A stretch of DNA of 64,000 bases from Polaromonas vacuolata (GCF_012584515.1 NZ_CP051461.1:3281501-3345500); one strand, 5' to 3'. Positions 1 through 9,578 are shown, numbered from the stretch's first letter. Notes: a model not told the origin generated them from the letters alone. A program made the numbers and translations.

Positions 1-173
1 GCGACCCGGCGTTAACAAGCTAACGGCGACGGCATTCAAACCCGTAGATAGCAGCGAAAAAGCTAAAAGCCATCGAAGAGAAATGGAAAAACGAGAATTC
101 ATAAAGTGGTATTTCAACATTTTCTTCTCAGCTCAAAGCCAGTGAGAAATTTAAGAACAAAAAATTTAGGCAA

Positions 174-209
174 AAGAAAAGCCGGACGTTAGTATCACCA
201 ACGACCGGC
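174..209 (-). terminator. Candidate intrinsic terminator after the lipoprotein gene
   Basis: The ten bases at 181-190 and the ten at 200-209 form an inverted repeat with one internal mismatch and a 9-nt loop. Read on the minus strand, the GC-rich stem is followed by a T-rich tract. It lies about 40 bases past the end of the small lipoprotein gene, as expected for the end of the DUF4331-lipoprotein transcript. Confidence 0.5.
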
Positions 210-247
210 CTGACTGCTTTGACACTACATCAAAACCTTGGTAAAGC

Positions 248-487
248 TTACTGCGGCGTAGGTGACGCCGTCTCAGAAGTCACCAAATTGAGGTTATTAA
301 CATCAACCGCTTGCACCGTCTCACTGGTGTTAGCAATCAACCCATTCATAAAGTTGATTAAAGCCGAGAGTGACTGACCGATATCAGCAGCGATACCGCC
401 ACCGCCGCCACCACCACCGCAACCTGCTAACACGACGGTTGCTAGCAATATACCGGCGAGGCATTTTTTACTAGATATTTGCATCAT
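248..487 (-). CDS. Small glycine-rich lipoprotein
   Basis: A 79-residue protein of unknown function. A lysine-containing N-terminus and a hydrophobic stretch lead to the lipobox LAGC (Cys at about residue 23), so it should be lipid-anchored after cleavage by signal peptidase II. The cysteine is followed directly by eight glycines, then a short Ser/Thr/Asn-rich tail with no recognisable domain. An AAGGA-type ribosome-binding site precedes two adjacent ATG codons; either could be used. It follows the DUF4331 gene by 33 bases on the same strand and is probably its operon partner. The role is unknown; the lipoprotein call rests only on the signal. Confidence 0.7.
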   Translation of the reverse strand: MMQISSKKCLAGILLATVVLAGCGGGGGGGGIAADIGQSLSALINFMNGLIANTSETVQAVDVNNLNLVTSETASPTPQ

Positions 488-520
488 TTATTCCTTTGCA
501 ATTTATGGTGAGCCTAAAAC

Positions 521-2140
521 TTACTGCGAACCACTGTTAGGCGTGTTCAGGTAAGGAAAGCTGGTGAGAAACCGCACATTAGCCTGATCTACACCGTCAT
601 GGATGTTGGCGGCATTAGGCAAACCGTTAGATGCAGTAGTAGCCATCAAAGTGGACAGTGCAGTTGCATCGCACTTGGAAGTGAGTGACGGTACGTTAGG
701 CACTGAGTTCAGCTTCAAACCATCGCCGGAACCATTGATCGCGCACAAGCCACCGACCATTGCAACCAATGCAATATCAACAACGTCGTCTTTTGGACGG
801 CGACCGTTTGGAAAGCCTGCATTGTCTGTACCGCCTGGTGTCAGTGCATTACCAGCAACACCCAAACGATTTTGGTTAGCGAATGGCACTGGCGCTACGG
901 CCAGATTCAAACGCAACATTTCTGACGGGGTTGGATTTGCTGGCTTGTTAACGCCGGTAATACCAGTCAGGAAAGTCGTAACCAAATCGGTACGTGGCAA
1001 GTTCTTAGGCGCGACATCCGCACCCAAGACAACGCTCAGAAGCGCTGGCAGAGTCGGATTAGTCACGTAGTTAAGAAACTGACCGTCGTCCTTTGGCATA
1101 GAGGCGTTGAACTTGTCTTTGTCTGGCAAGCCAATCACCAACTCATTAATCAAAGGGTTACCCAAACGCGATACCTGAGTCCAAGCACCACCGACTTTAG
1201 AGCCATTGGTATTGCCAGCACCAGGTGCTGGATTGATCAGCTGCGCTTGACGCACGCTGGCAGTTGTCCAGCCACCGATAACGGTCTCATTGCCGGCAGT
1301 CAAACAGCCCTTATTCACTTCCATCGCGATACTGGTGACGTTTAATTTTTGAATATCATTATTTCCACCACCGCCACCAGCGATGTCTTTTTGGGCCGGA
1401 TCTAACAAGATACCCGCTGGCGCATTGACTAAGTCGAACACCACGCCGAGGTTAACGGCAAAACCTTCAGCGCGTTGACCGACAAATATCTTGGCTTGAT
1501 CCATACCGGCTGGGCAGCCAGGAATGGTGACGGTGTGAATGTGCTTGGCGGCATAGCCAGCATAGTCAGCAATGGTTTTGCTACCGATATTGTCAACCGG
1601 CTTTTCAAAGGTAGTGCTCAGGCCAGACGTTTTAAATACGTCTTGCGCTACACCAGTGCGGCGATCGCCGCGCACGACTTTGACCGTATAAGTTTCGTTA
1701 ACGTTAAGGTTAGCGTCATTAAGATTAGACACTGCGCCGGCTTGAATCAGTGGAATAGCCACTTGTTTAGAGCCGATTGGCAGGGCAATCGACTTCAGAG
1801 TGTTTTTAAAGCGAAACTGAAAAGTCAGGTGTTCTTTGGCGTCGCCCACGTTGTCGAGATTAATCTCATACAGCGCGTTAGGATCCATTTGGAAATAGTT
1901 AGGGCCGCCGTACGGAGCTTGCAGCGGCTGGTAGTTGGCGATCAAAGTCACGAAATCAGAACGACCACCGGTGCCATTAGCTGCAACACCTTCGTAACTG
2001 CGAAACATATAGAAATCGGTGCCATCAACTTTTGGCGAACCCGTGATGAAAGGAGCTTCACGGTGGCTAGAAGCCATGGCTGCCCCACTGACAGCAAGTA
2101 AAAGGCAAGCCTTGAAAAGGCGGGAATATTTCATTTGCAT
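521..2140 (-). CDS. DUF4331 domain-containing secreted protein
   Basis: A 539-residue protein with a signal peptide (lysine-rich start, hydrophobic core, cleavage near AMA-SS). The mature protein begins with the SHREAP motif and the downstream D-x-T-D-x-Y-x-F segment typical of DUF4331. The family is widespread, predicted to be extracytoplasmic, and has no established biochemical function. A GGAG ribosome-binding site lies 8 bases before the chosen ATG. The small lipoprotein gene follows at once, suggesting a two-gene envelope operon. Upstream is a long AT-rich region likely to hold its promoter. The family assignment is strong; the function is unknown. Confidence 0.88.
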   Translation of the reverse strand: MQMKYSRLFKACLLLAVSGAAMASSHREAPFITGSPKVDGTDFYMFRSYEGVAANGTGGRSDFVTLIANYQPLQAPYGGPNYFQMDPNALYEINLDNVGDAKEHLTFQFRFKNTLKSIALPIGSKQVAIPLIQAGAVSNLNDANLNVNETYTVKVVRGDRRTGVAQDVFKTSGLSTTFEKPVDNIGSKTIADYAGYAAKHIHTVTIPGCPAGMDQAKIFVGQRAEGFAVNLGVVFDLVNAPAGILLDPAQKDIAGGGGGNNDIQKLNVTSIAMEVNKGCLTAGNETVIGGWTTASVRQAQLINPAPGAGNTNGSKVGGAWTQVSRLGNPLINELVIGLPDKDKFNASMPKDDGQFLNYVTNPTLPALLSVVLGADVAPKNLPRTDLVTTFLTGITGVNKPANPTPSEMLRLNLAVAPVPFANQNRLGVAGNALTPGGTDNAGFPNGRRPKDDVVDIALVAMVGGLCAINGSGDGLKLNSVPNVPSLTSKCDATALSTLMATTASNGLPNAANIHDGVDQANVRFLTSFPYLNTPNSGSQ

Positions 2141-3481
2141 TGTCTATCTCCAGTTAAGTTGGATCTCAAAAAAAACCGGCCGCTGATTGCTGATTGTTCT
2201 CGGCATTAGCTTCCGATATCTAGTTTACGCAGTGATTTACTAAATGGATTCATATCTTTACAAAAGAGTACACAATTTATTACACATAAGCGAAACTCAG
2301 TACTTTATAAATATTTTTACTAAGCAGAAGTGCATCTTTTTTGTAAAACAAAAGAGCTCAAATGTGAATTTGATTTGCCATTACGAATGGCATTAAGACT
2401 ATATGTAACAAATTACTTCAATGAAAATATTTTGATCGACTGCAACGTGGCGCGGAAAAATATTTACAACTATCGTTAAAAATTTAGAAGCCTAAGCAAT
2501 CTACGCTGTTACAAGCTCTTTTTATTCATTTCGCTATGGGCTTGTTTAGCGACATCTCTCCATATCTCTACCTGTTAAGCCGAAAAATCATGATGTGCAG
2601 TTCAAAAGCTGACATACACACGTTATCAATTAGTGTTTCATTACGAATTTTTTTTGTAAGTATCGACAACTCTTTTATGGTGTTTATCAACGAGATCGCG
2701 ATACATATAGTATTCGTCGAGCTGACTTCATTAAGCCCTTAGCCAAAGTCAGTTATCAGCTTTTCCACAAACAGTAACTAACTGAAATCATGTGGCAAAA
2801 AAATTCGTATGCAGACAAAGCATGGGTTACAGACAGTCAACCCGATAGCCACACATGAGATGAAACTCTCGCGAATATTATTAGCCACGTGTTTAATGCA
2901 GTCGTTTACGAATGCGGCACATGCTAAAAAACACTCTTCGAAATAACCGCAAACAAAGCTTAGTTGGCGAAAACCATACTGACATCGCCGTCACACCTCA
3001 GTGACACAGGTTTGATTCGCCGGCAGCCCAGATAAAGCGCGATCCTTCACGTAACCGCCATTTCTTCTCCGCCGATGCCACACGACTACAACACGCAGAG
3101 CCAAATAAAAGCTTACGCAGCAGCAGCAGCGACAAATTAAAAAGTACGAAACCGTGTTGGCGTCGATTGGGCGGATGGTTTTAGCACGCACAAAAAAAGA
3201 CAAGACTATTGTGCAGATGCTACAAATCCGCCCGAATCAAAAAAGGTCGAATTGAAAAAAATCTCAACCGCAATCTCAATCTATGCAAGCTTATTAACGA
3301 TGTCTAGGGATAACCCGGAACATCAAAAACTGCATAGCTGTCTTATGTTTTACAGCCTTCCTTGAAGCTCTCTACAACAGCAAAATAAAAGTTCATCTTT
3401 TAAAGGGTGAGGGCGAGAAAATGGCAGTCGGACTGTCGCTCGTCAATAGATGATTCAAAAAAATTACGGAGACATTTCTAC
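2141..3481. other. AT-rich gene-free region of about 1.3 kb
   Basis: This stretch lies between the divergent DUF4331 and porin genes. It is visibly richer in A and T than its surroundings. It holds only short reading frames, at 2536-2742 on the plus strand and 2991-3203 on the minus strand, without a convincing ribosome-binding site or recognisable protein. It probably carries the promoters of both flanking genes and perhaps an untranslated leader or small RNA. I cannot point to a specific element. Confidence 0.5.
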
Positions 3482-4534
3482 ATGAAAAAAATATTGACTG
3501 CATTTGGCGTTTTGTTGGTAACTGGCAGTGCATTTGCACAATCGTCTGTCACTCTTTTTGGTGTTGTTGACACTGCGTTTAGCTACGGCTCTGGTAGCAC
3601 GTCAAATATGAACTCCATAAGTTCCAGCGGCAATGCCTCAAGCCGATTTGGTTTTAGAGGTATTGAGGATCTGGGCGGCGGGCTCAAAGCAGGTTTCTGG
3701 CTTGAAGGCGCAATCGCTGTAGATACTGGATCTGGCGGAACCACCAATATTAATAATTCAAAAGCTGATGTAGCAGGCCTGTTTGGTCGTCGATCAACCG
3801 TCAGCCTGATAGGCAACTTAGGCGAGGTCAGAATTGGCCGTGACTACACCGCCAACTACTTAGTCCAATTCACAGCCGATCCTTTTGGATCAATTGGTAC
3901 CGGCGCAAGTCAAGTTTTTGTAGGCCGTGTTGGTGGCGCAACAGCCATTCGAGCCTCCAATATGGTCGGTTACTTCACTCCCGACACATTGGGTGGTTTT
4001 AAAGGACAAGCCCAGTACTTTTTTGGAGAAAACTCCACAAGCAATGCGAATAGAAAAAATGGCGATGGCTACTCACTTAGCGGTGCATACACAATTGACT
4101 CTTTCTATCTCGCGGTGGGAAACGGCACCACCAAAGACGAGCAGACGACTACATTTGGCGAAGTTAAAAACAACACCATTACCGCGTCTTATAAAATTGA
4201 TAATGGAAAAATCAGCGCCGGTTACGCTGAAGAAAAAGTCAATATGATTAAACCGGTTAAAGCATCAGGCTACATTCTCAGCGGTATTTATCGCCACGGT
4301 TTAAATGACTATAAGGCGTCAATTTCCACCTACAGAACCGATATTTTAGGGGACCCAAAAACAAACAAATTCGCCATTGGAATAGTTCATAGTCTGTCCA
4401 AGCGAAGCGTTTTGTACGGCACCTTAGCCAGAGTGTCAAATAATGGTGGCGCTGCTATTTCGCTCAACAGGTCTATCACCGAGGCTAATCAGTCGTCGAC
4501 TGGTATTGATTTAGGTATTCGTCACAGCTTTTAA
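3482..4534 (+). CDS. Gram-negative trimeric porin
   Basis: A 350-residue outer-membrane porin of the Burkholderiales OmpC-like family (Porin_4). It has a clear signal peptide ending at FAQ, then the family start SSVTLFGVVDTAF. A conserved S-R-F-G-F-R-G-x-E-D-L-G-G-G motif follows, and the last beta strand ends in Phe (GIRHSF), the signal recognised by the BAM complex. It should form 16-stranded trimers allowing diffusion of small solutes. The open frame extends upstream to 3407, but GGAG at 3468-3471, ten bases before this ATG, and the signal peptide fix the start here. A terminator-like hairpin follows. Substrate preference cannot be read from the sequence. Confidence 0.93.
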   Translation: MKKILTAFGVLLVTGSAFAQSSVTLFGVVDTAFSYGSGSTSNMNSISSSGNASSRFGFRGIEDLGGGLKAGFWLEGAIAVDTGSGGTTNINNSKADVAGLFGRRSTVSLIGNLGEVRIGRDYTANYLVQFTADPFGSIGTGASQVFVGRVGGATAIRASNMVGYFTPDTLGGFKGQAQYFFGENSTSNANRKNGDGYSLSGAYTIDSFYLAVGNGTTKDEQTTTFGEVKNNTITASYKIDNGKISAGYAEEKVNMIKPVKASGYILSGIYRHGLNDYKASISTYRTDILGDPKTNKFAIGIVHSLSKRSVLYGTLARVSNNGGAAISLNRSITEANQSSTGIDLGIRHSF

Positions 4535-4557
4535 AACACCAGCATAGGTTTAACGGT

Positions 4558-4614
4558 TTCCGAGGTTTTAGCTTTATTTAAAAAAATCTAAAGCCTCAAA
4601 ATCTCGGAATTTTT
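4558..4614 (+). terminator. Intrinsic terminator of the porin gene
   Basis: An imperfect inverted repeat, with TTCCGAG at 4558-4564 pairing with CTCGGAA at 4603-4609 and further pairing inside, is followed by five T residues. It lies just past the porin stop codon and before the convergent LysR gene. Confidence 0.6.
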
Positions 4615-4696
4615 AACTCAATAATTAACGAAGCATTTAAGTCACTTTAAAAGTGACCCACATAGACGGCGTGAATAGTTTTAACTCTCTCGTGTT

Positions 4697-5644
4697 TTAC
4701 AAGCCGCAACCAGCTTCTTTTTCTATGCCGCGTTTGATCAGCATTCTCACTGTCGATACCGCTTTACTAGAGCCTTTGGATTTCCCAAAAACCATGGTGA
4801 CTATTCGCTGCATGACGGGAGAGATAATACGTGAGGCCTGCAAGCGGCCGGCTTGAACATCCTCCCACACCGCATAAATGGGCAGAACGGCATATAGACG
4901 CTCTTCAGTCACTAAGTAGCGAATTAAAGGCAGTGAATCGACCTCGACCTTGGTATCTAGTGTGATTTGGTGATTTTTCGATAATGCATTTAACGCCAAG
5001 CGTAGACCCACTTGCGTGCTAGACCAGATAAAGGGTAAGCCATCGAGTTGCGCCAGTTCAATCTCATCAGGCTGCGTCAGCACATCACCAACGGCACCGA
5101 CAAGATAGTTGTCAATGGTGCAAAGTGCGTCTTCGTTATCAGCCAGATTGCGCTCATCACGGCAAACAATGCCCACGTCAACATGTCCGTCTGCTATCCA
5201 CGCATCAATTTCTTGGCTTGAACCTTGTAAATTTTTTAACTGGATACTAGGGTACTGACTACTTACCGTTTTAAATAACTTCGCAATTAACGGGTGACTG
5301 AGGCTGGGGAGCGAGCCTATGGTGACAACGCCTGCTGGCTCGTTGGCTTGCGTTCTTATCGCCAGCTCCAACTGTTCAGCATTACTTAACAAGTCTTTGA
5401 CTGATTGGAGAATCCGCTTTCCACAATCAGAAATTTCCATGCCTCTACCCGTGCGATAAAACAAACACACACCGCACATCTTCTCAAGTGCGTTGAGCTT
5501 ACGGCTGAGCAAAGATTGGCTAGTCCCCAAAGACAAGGCTGCGCGTGTCAAGCTGCCGCATTGTGTGATGGCAAGAAATGCTCGCCATTCATAAAGATTA
5601 GAAGTGAGTTCGAGCTCAATAGGCGTATTTTTTTGGCTCTGCAT
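4697..5644 (-). CDS. LysR-type transcriptional regulator
   Basis: A 315-residue LysR family regulator. An N-terminal winged helix-turn-helix (roughly residues 18-77; S-L-T-R-A-A-L-S-L-G-T-S-Q-S-L-L-S-R-K-L) is followed by a two-lobe periplasmic-binding-protein-like effector domain (about 105-305) starting at V-V-T-I-G-S. It is convergent with the porin and followed by the unrelated MidA/DUF2905 pair, so neighbours give no clear target. LysR regulators are often autoregulated from the region just upstream, here 5645-5750, but I see no defined operator. The effector is unknown. Confidence 0.88.
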   Translation of the reverse strand: MQSQKNTPIELELTSNLYEWRAFLAITQCGSLTRAALSLGTSQSLLSRKLNALEKMCGVCLFYRTGRGMEISDCGKRILQSVKDLLSNAEQLELAIRTQANEPAGVVTIGSLPSLSHPLIAKLFKTVSSQYPSIQLKNLQGSSQEIDAWIADGHVDVGIVCRDERNLADNEDALCTIDNYLVGAVGDVLTQPDEIELAQLDGLPFIWSSTQVGLRLALNALSKNHQITLDTKVEVDSLPLIRYLVTEERLYAVLPIYAVWEDVQAGRLQASRIISPVMQRIVTMVFGKSKGSSKAVSTVRMLIKRGIEKEAGCGL

Positions 5645-5989
5645 TAAAAATTAAGTGACTTATCTGGTTATATAAAAAATGCATTTTTTTGCGTACACAG
5701 ATGATTATGCAGTTGTGATTCTCTTGTAAAAAAGTCTTACAAAATTTTTCAAAACATAGTCCTTGTTTAATAATTTTCTGAAGTGAATAAGTGCTAAACG
5801 AATCAATTAATTAAAGTCAATTTAAGCAAAATAGTTTAAAAAAAAATTTCTCAAAGAGAAAAACAAATGAGTCAATCCGTAAATAACCTAGGCATTACGT
5901 TTAATTTAAATCGAACACGCAACTTCATATTTAGCTGGTGAACGCTGTAAAAATCAATTAATGGTAGTAAGACCCATTGCAGGCCTGCC
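5645..5989. other. AT-rich intergenic region upstream of the LysR gene
   Basis: A stretch of 345 bases between the start of the LysR gene and the end of the DUF2905 gene, strongly AT-rich with several A and T runs. It must hold the LysR promoter. The only short frame starting with a plausible ATG, near 5868 on the plus strand, would encode 24 residues and is not supported. Confidence 0.4.
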
Positions 5990-6184
5990 TCAAACCAACT
6001 TAGCAATCCAACTGAGAATAAAACTCAGCAAAATCGTCGACGTCAGCGGCACCGACCAATCTCGCCCAAATAAACGAAAACGCAAATCGCCCGGTAACCG
6101 GCCAAAGCCGAGTTTGTTGAGAAATGGCGTCAGCCAGCCGATGAACATCAGGGCTAGAAAAATCACAATCATCCAGCGAATCAT
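5990..6184 (-). CDS. DUF2905 family small membrane protein
   Basis: A 64-residue protein with two hydrophobic segments (about residues 3-20 and 46-62). Between them is the conserved loop L-G-F-G-R-L-P-G-D-L-R-F, which is diagnostic of DUF2905. It is likely an inner-membrane protein of unknown function. It starts 11 bases after the methyltransferase gene on the same strand and is probably co-transcribed with it. Confidence 0.85.
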   Translation of the reverse strand: MIRWMIVIFLALMFIGWLTPFLNKLGFGRLPGDLRFRLFGRDWSVPLTSTILLSFILSWIAKLV

Positions 6185-6195
6185 GATTTAAATTT

Positions 6196-7305
6196 TCACA
6201 AAGTGTGGCTTCTGTCGCCTTGAGAAAAGCCCAGCGCTTGCCAGCCATTCCAAGGATTATTGGGGTTGTCTGCGGCAAAACCTATCACCTTAAAAAGCTC
6301 GCCCATCTCATGCTCGTTAATGAGTTTTTGCAGCATGCTGCGCTCAGCCAGGCTGACATTTTCCATCTGATCGAGCAGTCCGCAATTGAGTAAAAAGCGA
6401 CCTTGACCGGCGTAGCCCAACACTTGCAAACCGGCTTCTTGGCCGGCCACGGCAATGCCGGTGAAGTTGACATGGGCGGTGATGTCTTTCTCGCCCACAT
6501 CGGCCAGCGCATCGGCATCCGACTGATGGCTGCGGTGGCACATCACCGTGCCCATGCTGCGCTGCGCATGGAAGTACTCATGCTCGGGGAAACCGTAGTC
6601 CAGAAAAAATGCTGCGCCGCGCTCTAAGCGGTCGCCCAAACTGCGCATAAAGCCTTCGGCTTGGGGGTGGATTTCGGTCAGGTAGTCGTGCCTGCCCACT
6701 ACCTCAATGGGTGGGCGCAAATTAGTGGCGATATCCGCATGCATTAAGCCGCCTTCGTGTATGGCTACGCCGCGCTCAAACCACAAGCTGTTAACACGCG
6801 CTAGCAACTTAATAGGCATGGCATCCAACACTTCGTTGCCGACAACCACGCCGTGAATTTTTTCTGGCAAGCTACTTACCCAACGCAGCTTATGCGCAAA
6901 GGCCTGCAAACGCTGCTGCTGACGCTCACGCAAACTGCCGGACAGATCAACAATCGTGTAGCTACCCACCGCATCGCCAAGTACCGACAACAATTGTTCG
7001 GCCAGCGCGCCTGAACCGGCGCCAAACTCCCACACCTCGTGCGTACCGGTCGCTTCAAGCGCTTGGCGTACTTGATTGGCCAACGCCCGACCAAAATGCG
7101 GCGAGAGCTCGGGTGCGGTGGCAAAATCGCTACCGGATTGCGGCATCAAACCGAACTTGCGCGAGGCATTGGCGTAGTAGCCCAAGCCCGGCGTGTACAG
7201 CGCCAACTCCATGAATCGGTCAAAACCCAGCCAGCCCCCGGCGGACTTTATGGCCTCTTGAATTTGGATTTGCAACTCGGTCGGTAAAATAGATTCTTTT
7301 TTCAT
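6196..7305 (-). CDS. SAM-dependent methyltransferase, MidA/NDUFAF7 family (COG1565)
   Basis: About 369 residues. It contains G-F-D-R-F-M-E-L-A-L-Y-x-P-G-L-G-Y-Y near the N-terminus, F-A-T-A-P-E-L-S-P-H-F-G, and the SAM-binding loop E-F-G-A-G-S-G-A-L-A. These are hallmarks of the MidA/NDUFAF7 class I methyltransferases. The mitochondrial relative dimethylates an arginine of a complex I subunit; the bacterial substrate is not established. The open frame runs to 7464, but the ATG at 7305 gives the family N-terminus (MKKESILPTELQ), has an AGGGG-like site upstream and avoids overlap with the divergent SDR gene. Confidence 0.88.
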   Translation of the reverse strand: MKKESILPTELQIQIQEAIKSAGGWLGFDRFMELALYTPGLGYYANASRKFGLMPQSGSDFATAPELSPHFGRALANQVRQALEATGTHEVWEFGAGSGALAEQLLSVLGDAVGSYTIVDLSGSLRERQQQRLQAFAHKLRWVSSLPEKIHGVVVGNEVLDAMPIKLLARVNSLWFERGVAIHEGGLMHADIATNLRPPIEVVGRHDYLTEIHPQAEGFMRSLGDRLERGAAFFLDYGFPEHEYFHAQRSMGTVMCHRSHQSDADALADVGEKDITAHVNFTGIAVAGQEAGLQVLGYAGQGRFLLNCGLLDQMENVSLAERSMLQKLINEHEMGELFKVIGFAADNPNNPWNGWQALGFSQGDRSHTL

Positions 7306-7414
7306 ACGTACCCCTGCTGCCGATTGTCGGCGATAGCGGCCACCTAGCGCCGCAAATGGCCACTTCTGCTTGCTCGCTGACCTTTCCACTCGGATACCAC
7401 CTGATGATTTATCG

Positions 7415-8200
7415 ATGACTGCTGCAACACCCGCTCCCGTTGTACTCGTGACCGGCGCCGCCAAACGCCTAGGCCGTGAAATCGCATTAGCGCTGGCCGC
7501 CAGTGGCTGGCGTGTTGCCGTGCATTACCGTCACTCTGCAGATGAAGCCATGCACACTGTGGCCGACTGCGCCGCACTGTCTAACGATGCTGACGGATTT
7601 GACTGCGACTTGGGCAACGAAGCCAGCGTGCGCGCCTTGCTGCCGCGTGTGATTGCGCGCTTTGGCCAAGTCGATGCAGTGGTGAACAGTGCTTCAGCTT
7701 TTGAGCATGACAATGTGAGTAGTTTTGGTTTTGACGCGTTAGAGCGGCACATGCGCAGCAACGTAGGCGCGCCGATTTTGTTGGCCGAGGCGCTGCACCA
7801 GCATCTCGGTGGTCGTCAGGCCAAAGGCGCAGTAGTCAATATGCTGGACCAAAAACTTTGGAATCAAAATCCAGACTTTTTAAGTTACACCCTGTCCAAA
7901 GCTGCACTAGAAGCGGCCAACACCATGTTGGCGCTGGCTTTAGCGCCGGTGCTGCGCATAGTCGGCGTAGCGCCAGGTTTGACACTCACTAGCCATATGC
8001 TGAGCGATGCAGACTTTGAAGCACTGCATAAACTCTCGCCGTTGGGGCGTTCTTCGACGCCGCAAGACGTGGTCTCGGCAGTGAAATTCGCGCTCGACAA
8101 CCAGTCGATTACCGGCACAACTTTACTCGTCGATGGCGGCCAACACCTGATGAAGTTTGAGCGCGATTTCTCGCTCATGACCAACCACACAAACCCTTGA
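7415..8200 (+). CDS. Short-chain dehydrogenase of the pteridine reductase / FolM type
   Basis: About 261 residues with a Rossmann fold. The cofactor loop reads TGAAKRLG, matching the T-G-x3-R-x-G signature that separates NADPH-dependent pteridine reductases (PTR1, FolM) from ordinary SDRs. The catalytic region has Asp in M-L-D-Q-K where most SDRs have Ser, followed by Y-T-L-S-K, again the PTR1/FolM arrangement. The downstream gene is dihydroneopterin aldolase (folB), overlapping this stop codon, which supports a role in reducing dihydropterins (tetrahydromonapterin or tetrahydrofolate). The ATG at 7415 is chosen because it starts just before the nucleotide-binding strand. The substrate is inferred, not shown. 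Confidence 0.85.
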   Translation: MTAATPAPVVLVTGAAKRLGREIALALAASGWRVAVHYRHSADEAMHTVADCAALSNDADGFDCDLGNEASVRALLPRVIARFGQVDAVVNSASAFEHDNVSSFGFDALERHMRSNVGAPILLAEALHQHLGGRQAKGAVVNMLDQKLWNQNPDFLSYTLSKAALEAANTMLALALAPVLRIVGVAPGLTLTSHMLSDADFEALHKLSPLGRSSTPQDVVSAVKFALDNQSITGTTLLVDGGQHLMKFERDFSLMTNHTNP

Positions 8201-8577
8201 AAAAATCCATGTACAACACCCGTGGCACCCAAATTTTGACCCTCACCGGTCTACGCTTTGACGCCAACTTAGGCATCTTAGAAAGCGAAAAACTAGCGCC
8301 CCAACCGATTCAAGTTGACGCCGAACTCAACTTAGGAACGCAGGCTTTGCTGCCAGATGACGACATCAACAATGTGCTGGACTACCGTAAGGTCAGGCAA
8401 ATCATCATCACCGAATGCACGGCCGACCATGTCAATTTACTCGAACGCTTAATTGGCAAATTGGCGCACCGCTTGATGCAACTGCCAGGCGTTTTGGGTG
8501 TGCGGGTAAAAATCGCCAAGCTTGAAATATTTGATGACTGCGAAGTAGCTATTCGCGTCGAAACCGGACAATGGTAG
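8197..8577 (+). CDS. folB: Dihydroneopterin aldolase
   Basis: 126 residues matching FolB over the full length: [12 protein letters not shown] near the start, the conserved N-V-L-D-Y segment, and N-L-L-E-R-L with the catalytic-site Glu. The C-terminal lysine falls in V-K-I-A-K-L-E. It cleaves 7,8-dihydroneopterin to 6-hydroxymethyl-dihydropterin and glycolaldehyde in folate synthesis. The TTG at 8197 overlaps the SDR stop codon (TTGA), suggesting translational coupling. An in-frame ATG at 8209 is the alternative start, and neither has a good Shine-Dalgarno sequence. It is likely co-transcribed with the upstream pteridine reductase and downstream ttcA. Confidence 0.92.
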   Translation: MKKSMYNTRGTQILTLTGLRFDANLGILESEKLAPQPIQVDAELNLGTQALLPDDDINNVLDYRKVRQIIITECTADHVNLLERLIGKLAHRLMQLPGVLGVRVKIAKLEIFDDCEVAIRVETGQW

Positions 8578-8582
8578 ACCTT

Positions 8583-9557
8583 ATGCAATCAGTAATAAAT
8601 TCCCCCACTAGCGACGAAAAAAACTGGACTGGCGCACAAGCGGACAGTTCAGCGCGGGTGCAAAACCATCTCAAAATTGAGCGTGAAGACAACAAACTAG
8701 AAAAGCGTTTATGCCGCGAAGTTGGCCGCGCGATTGTTGACTACAACATGATTGAAGAGGGCGATAAAGTCATGGTTTGCGTGTCGGGCGGCAAAGACAG
8801 CTACGCCATGTTGGACATTTTGCTCAAGCTACAAAAACGTGCGCCGATTAATTTCGAACTTATCGCCGTTAACTTAGACCAAAAACAACCCGGTTTTCCC
8901 GAGCACATATTGCCCGAGTATTTAAGCCGCTTAGGCGTGCCGTTTCATATTGAAAACCAAGACACTTACAGCATAGTCAAACGCGTCATACCTGAAGGCA
9001 AAACGCTTTGCTCGCTGTGCTCACGGCTGCGCCGCGGCATTTTGTACCGCGTGGCCGGCGAATTGGGCGCGACTAAAGTAGCCCTTGGCCATCACCGCGA
9101 TGACATGTTGCAAACGTTTTTTCTGAATATGTTTTTTGCGGCAAAACTCAAAAGCATGCCGCCTAAATTAGTCAGTGATGACGGCAAAAATATCGTCATT
9201 CGGCCGATGGCTTATGTGACTGAAAAAGACTTGATCCGCTGGTCTGCGGTGCAAGACTTTCCCATCATTCCCTGCACGCTGTGCGGCAGTCAAGAAAACT
9301 TGCAGCGCAAACAAGTCGGCAACATGCTGCGCGAGTGGGACAAGAAGTTTCCCGGCCGTCTTGAAAATATGTTTTCCAGCCTGCAAAACATAGTGCCTTC
9401 GCATTTGTTGGACACTGATCGTCATGATTTTAAAAATATCAAAACAACCGGTGTTGCCGATGATGATGGCGATAAAGCATTTGATTCGGAAGACTTCAAA
9501 GACCCGGCCTTCACGCTGCGGCCCGGTTTGCAAGTCGTCGAACTCAAGACTAGCTAA
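8583..9557 (+). CDS. ttcA: tRNA 2-thiocytidine biosynthesis protein TtcA
   Basis: About 324 residues. The PP-loop SGGKDS (residues 68-73) activates C32 of certain tRNAs by adenylation. Cysteine motifs C-S-L-C (143/146) and C-T-L-C-G (231/234) hold the [4Fe-4S] cluster and bring sulfur; A-L-G-H-H-R-D-D follows the first pair. This is the standard TtcA architecture. The ATG at 8583 lies just downstream of the folB stop. The frame could also open at 8571, overlapping folB by seven bases. The acidic tail ([12 protein letters not shown]) looks like a poorly conserved extension. Confidence 0.95.
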   Translation: MQSVINSPTSDEKNWTGAQADSSARVQNHLKIEREDNKLEKRLCREVGRAIVDYNMIEEGDKVMVCVSGGKDSYAMLDILLKLQKRAPINFELIAVNLDQKQPGFPEHILPEYLSRLGVPFHIENQDTYSIVKRVIPEGKTLCSLCSRLRRGILYRVAGELGATKVALGHHRDDMLQTFFLNMFFAAKLKSMPPKLVSDDGKNIVIRPMAYVTEKDLIRWSAVQDFPIIPCTLCGSQENLQRKQVGNMLREWDKKFPGRLENMFSSLQNIVPSHLLDTDRHDFKNIKTTGVADDDGDKAFDSEDFKDPAFTLRPGLQVVELKTS

Positions 9558-9578
9558 ACCGTTTAAAGCGTAAACCAC

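Noticed and set aside
1475..2101. 208-codon frame on the plus strand inside the DUF4331 gene
   Set aside because: Antisense shadow of a well-supported gene; no homology.
2536..2742. 68-codon reading frame in the AT-rich region
   Set aside because: No ribosome-binding site, no recognisable motif, and composition typical of AT-rich spacer; random frames of this length are expected.
2991..3203. 70-codon minus-strand frame
   Set aside because: Unusual composition with basic and cysteine-rich runs arising from CAG/CTG-like stretches; no ribosome-binding site or family match.
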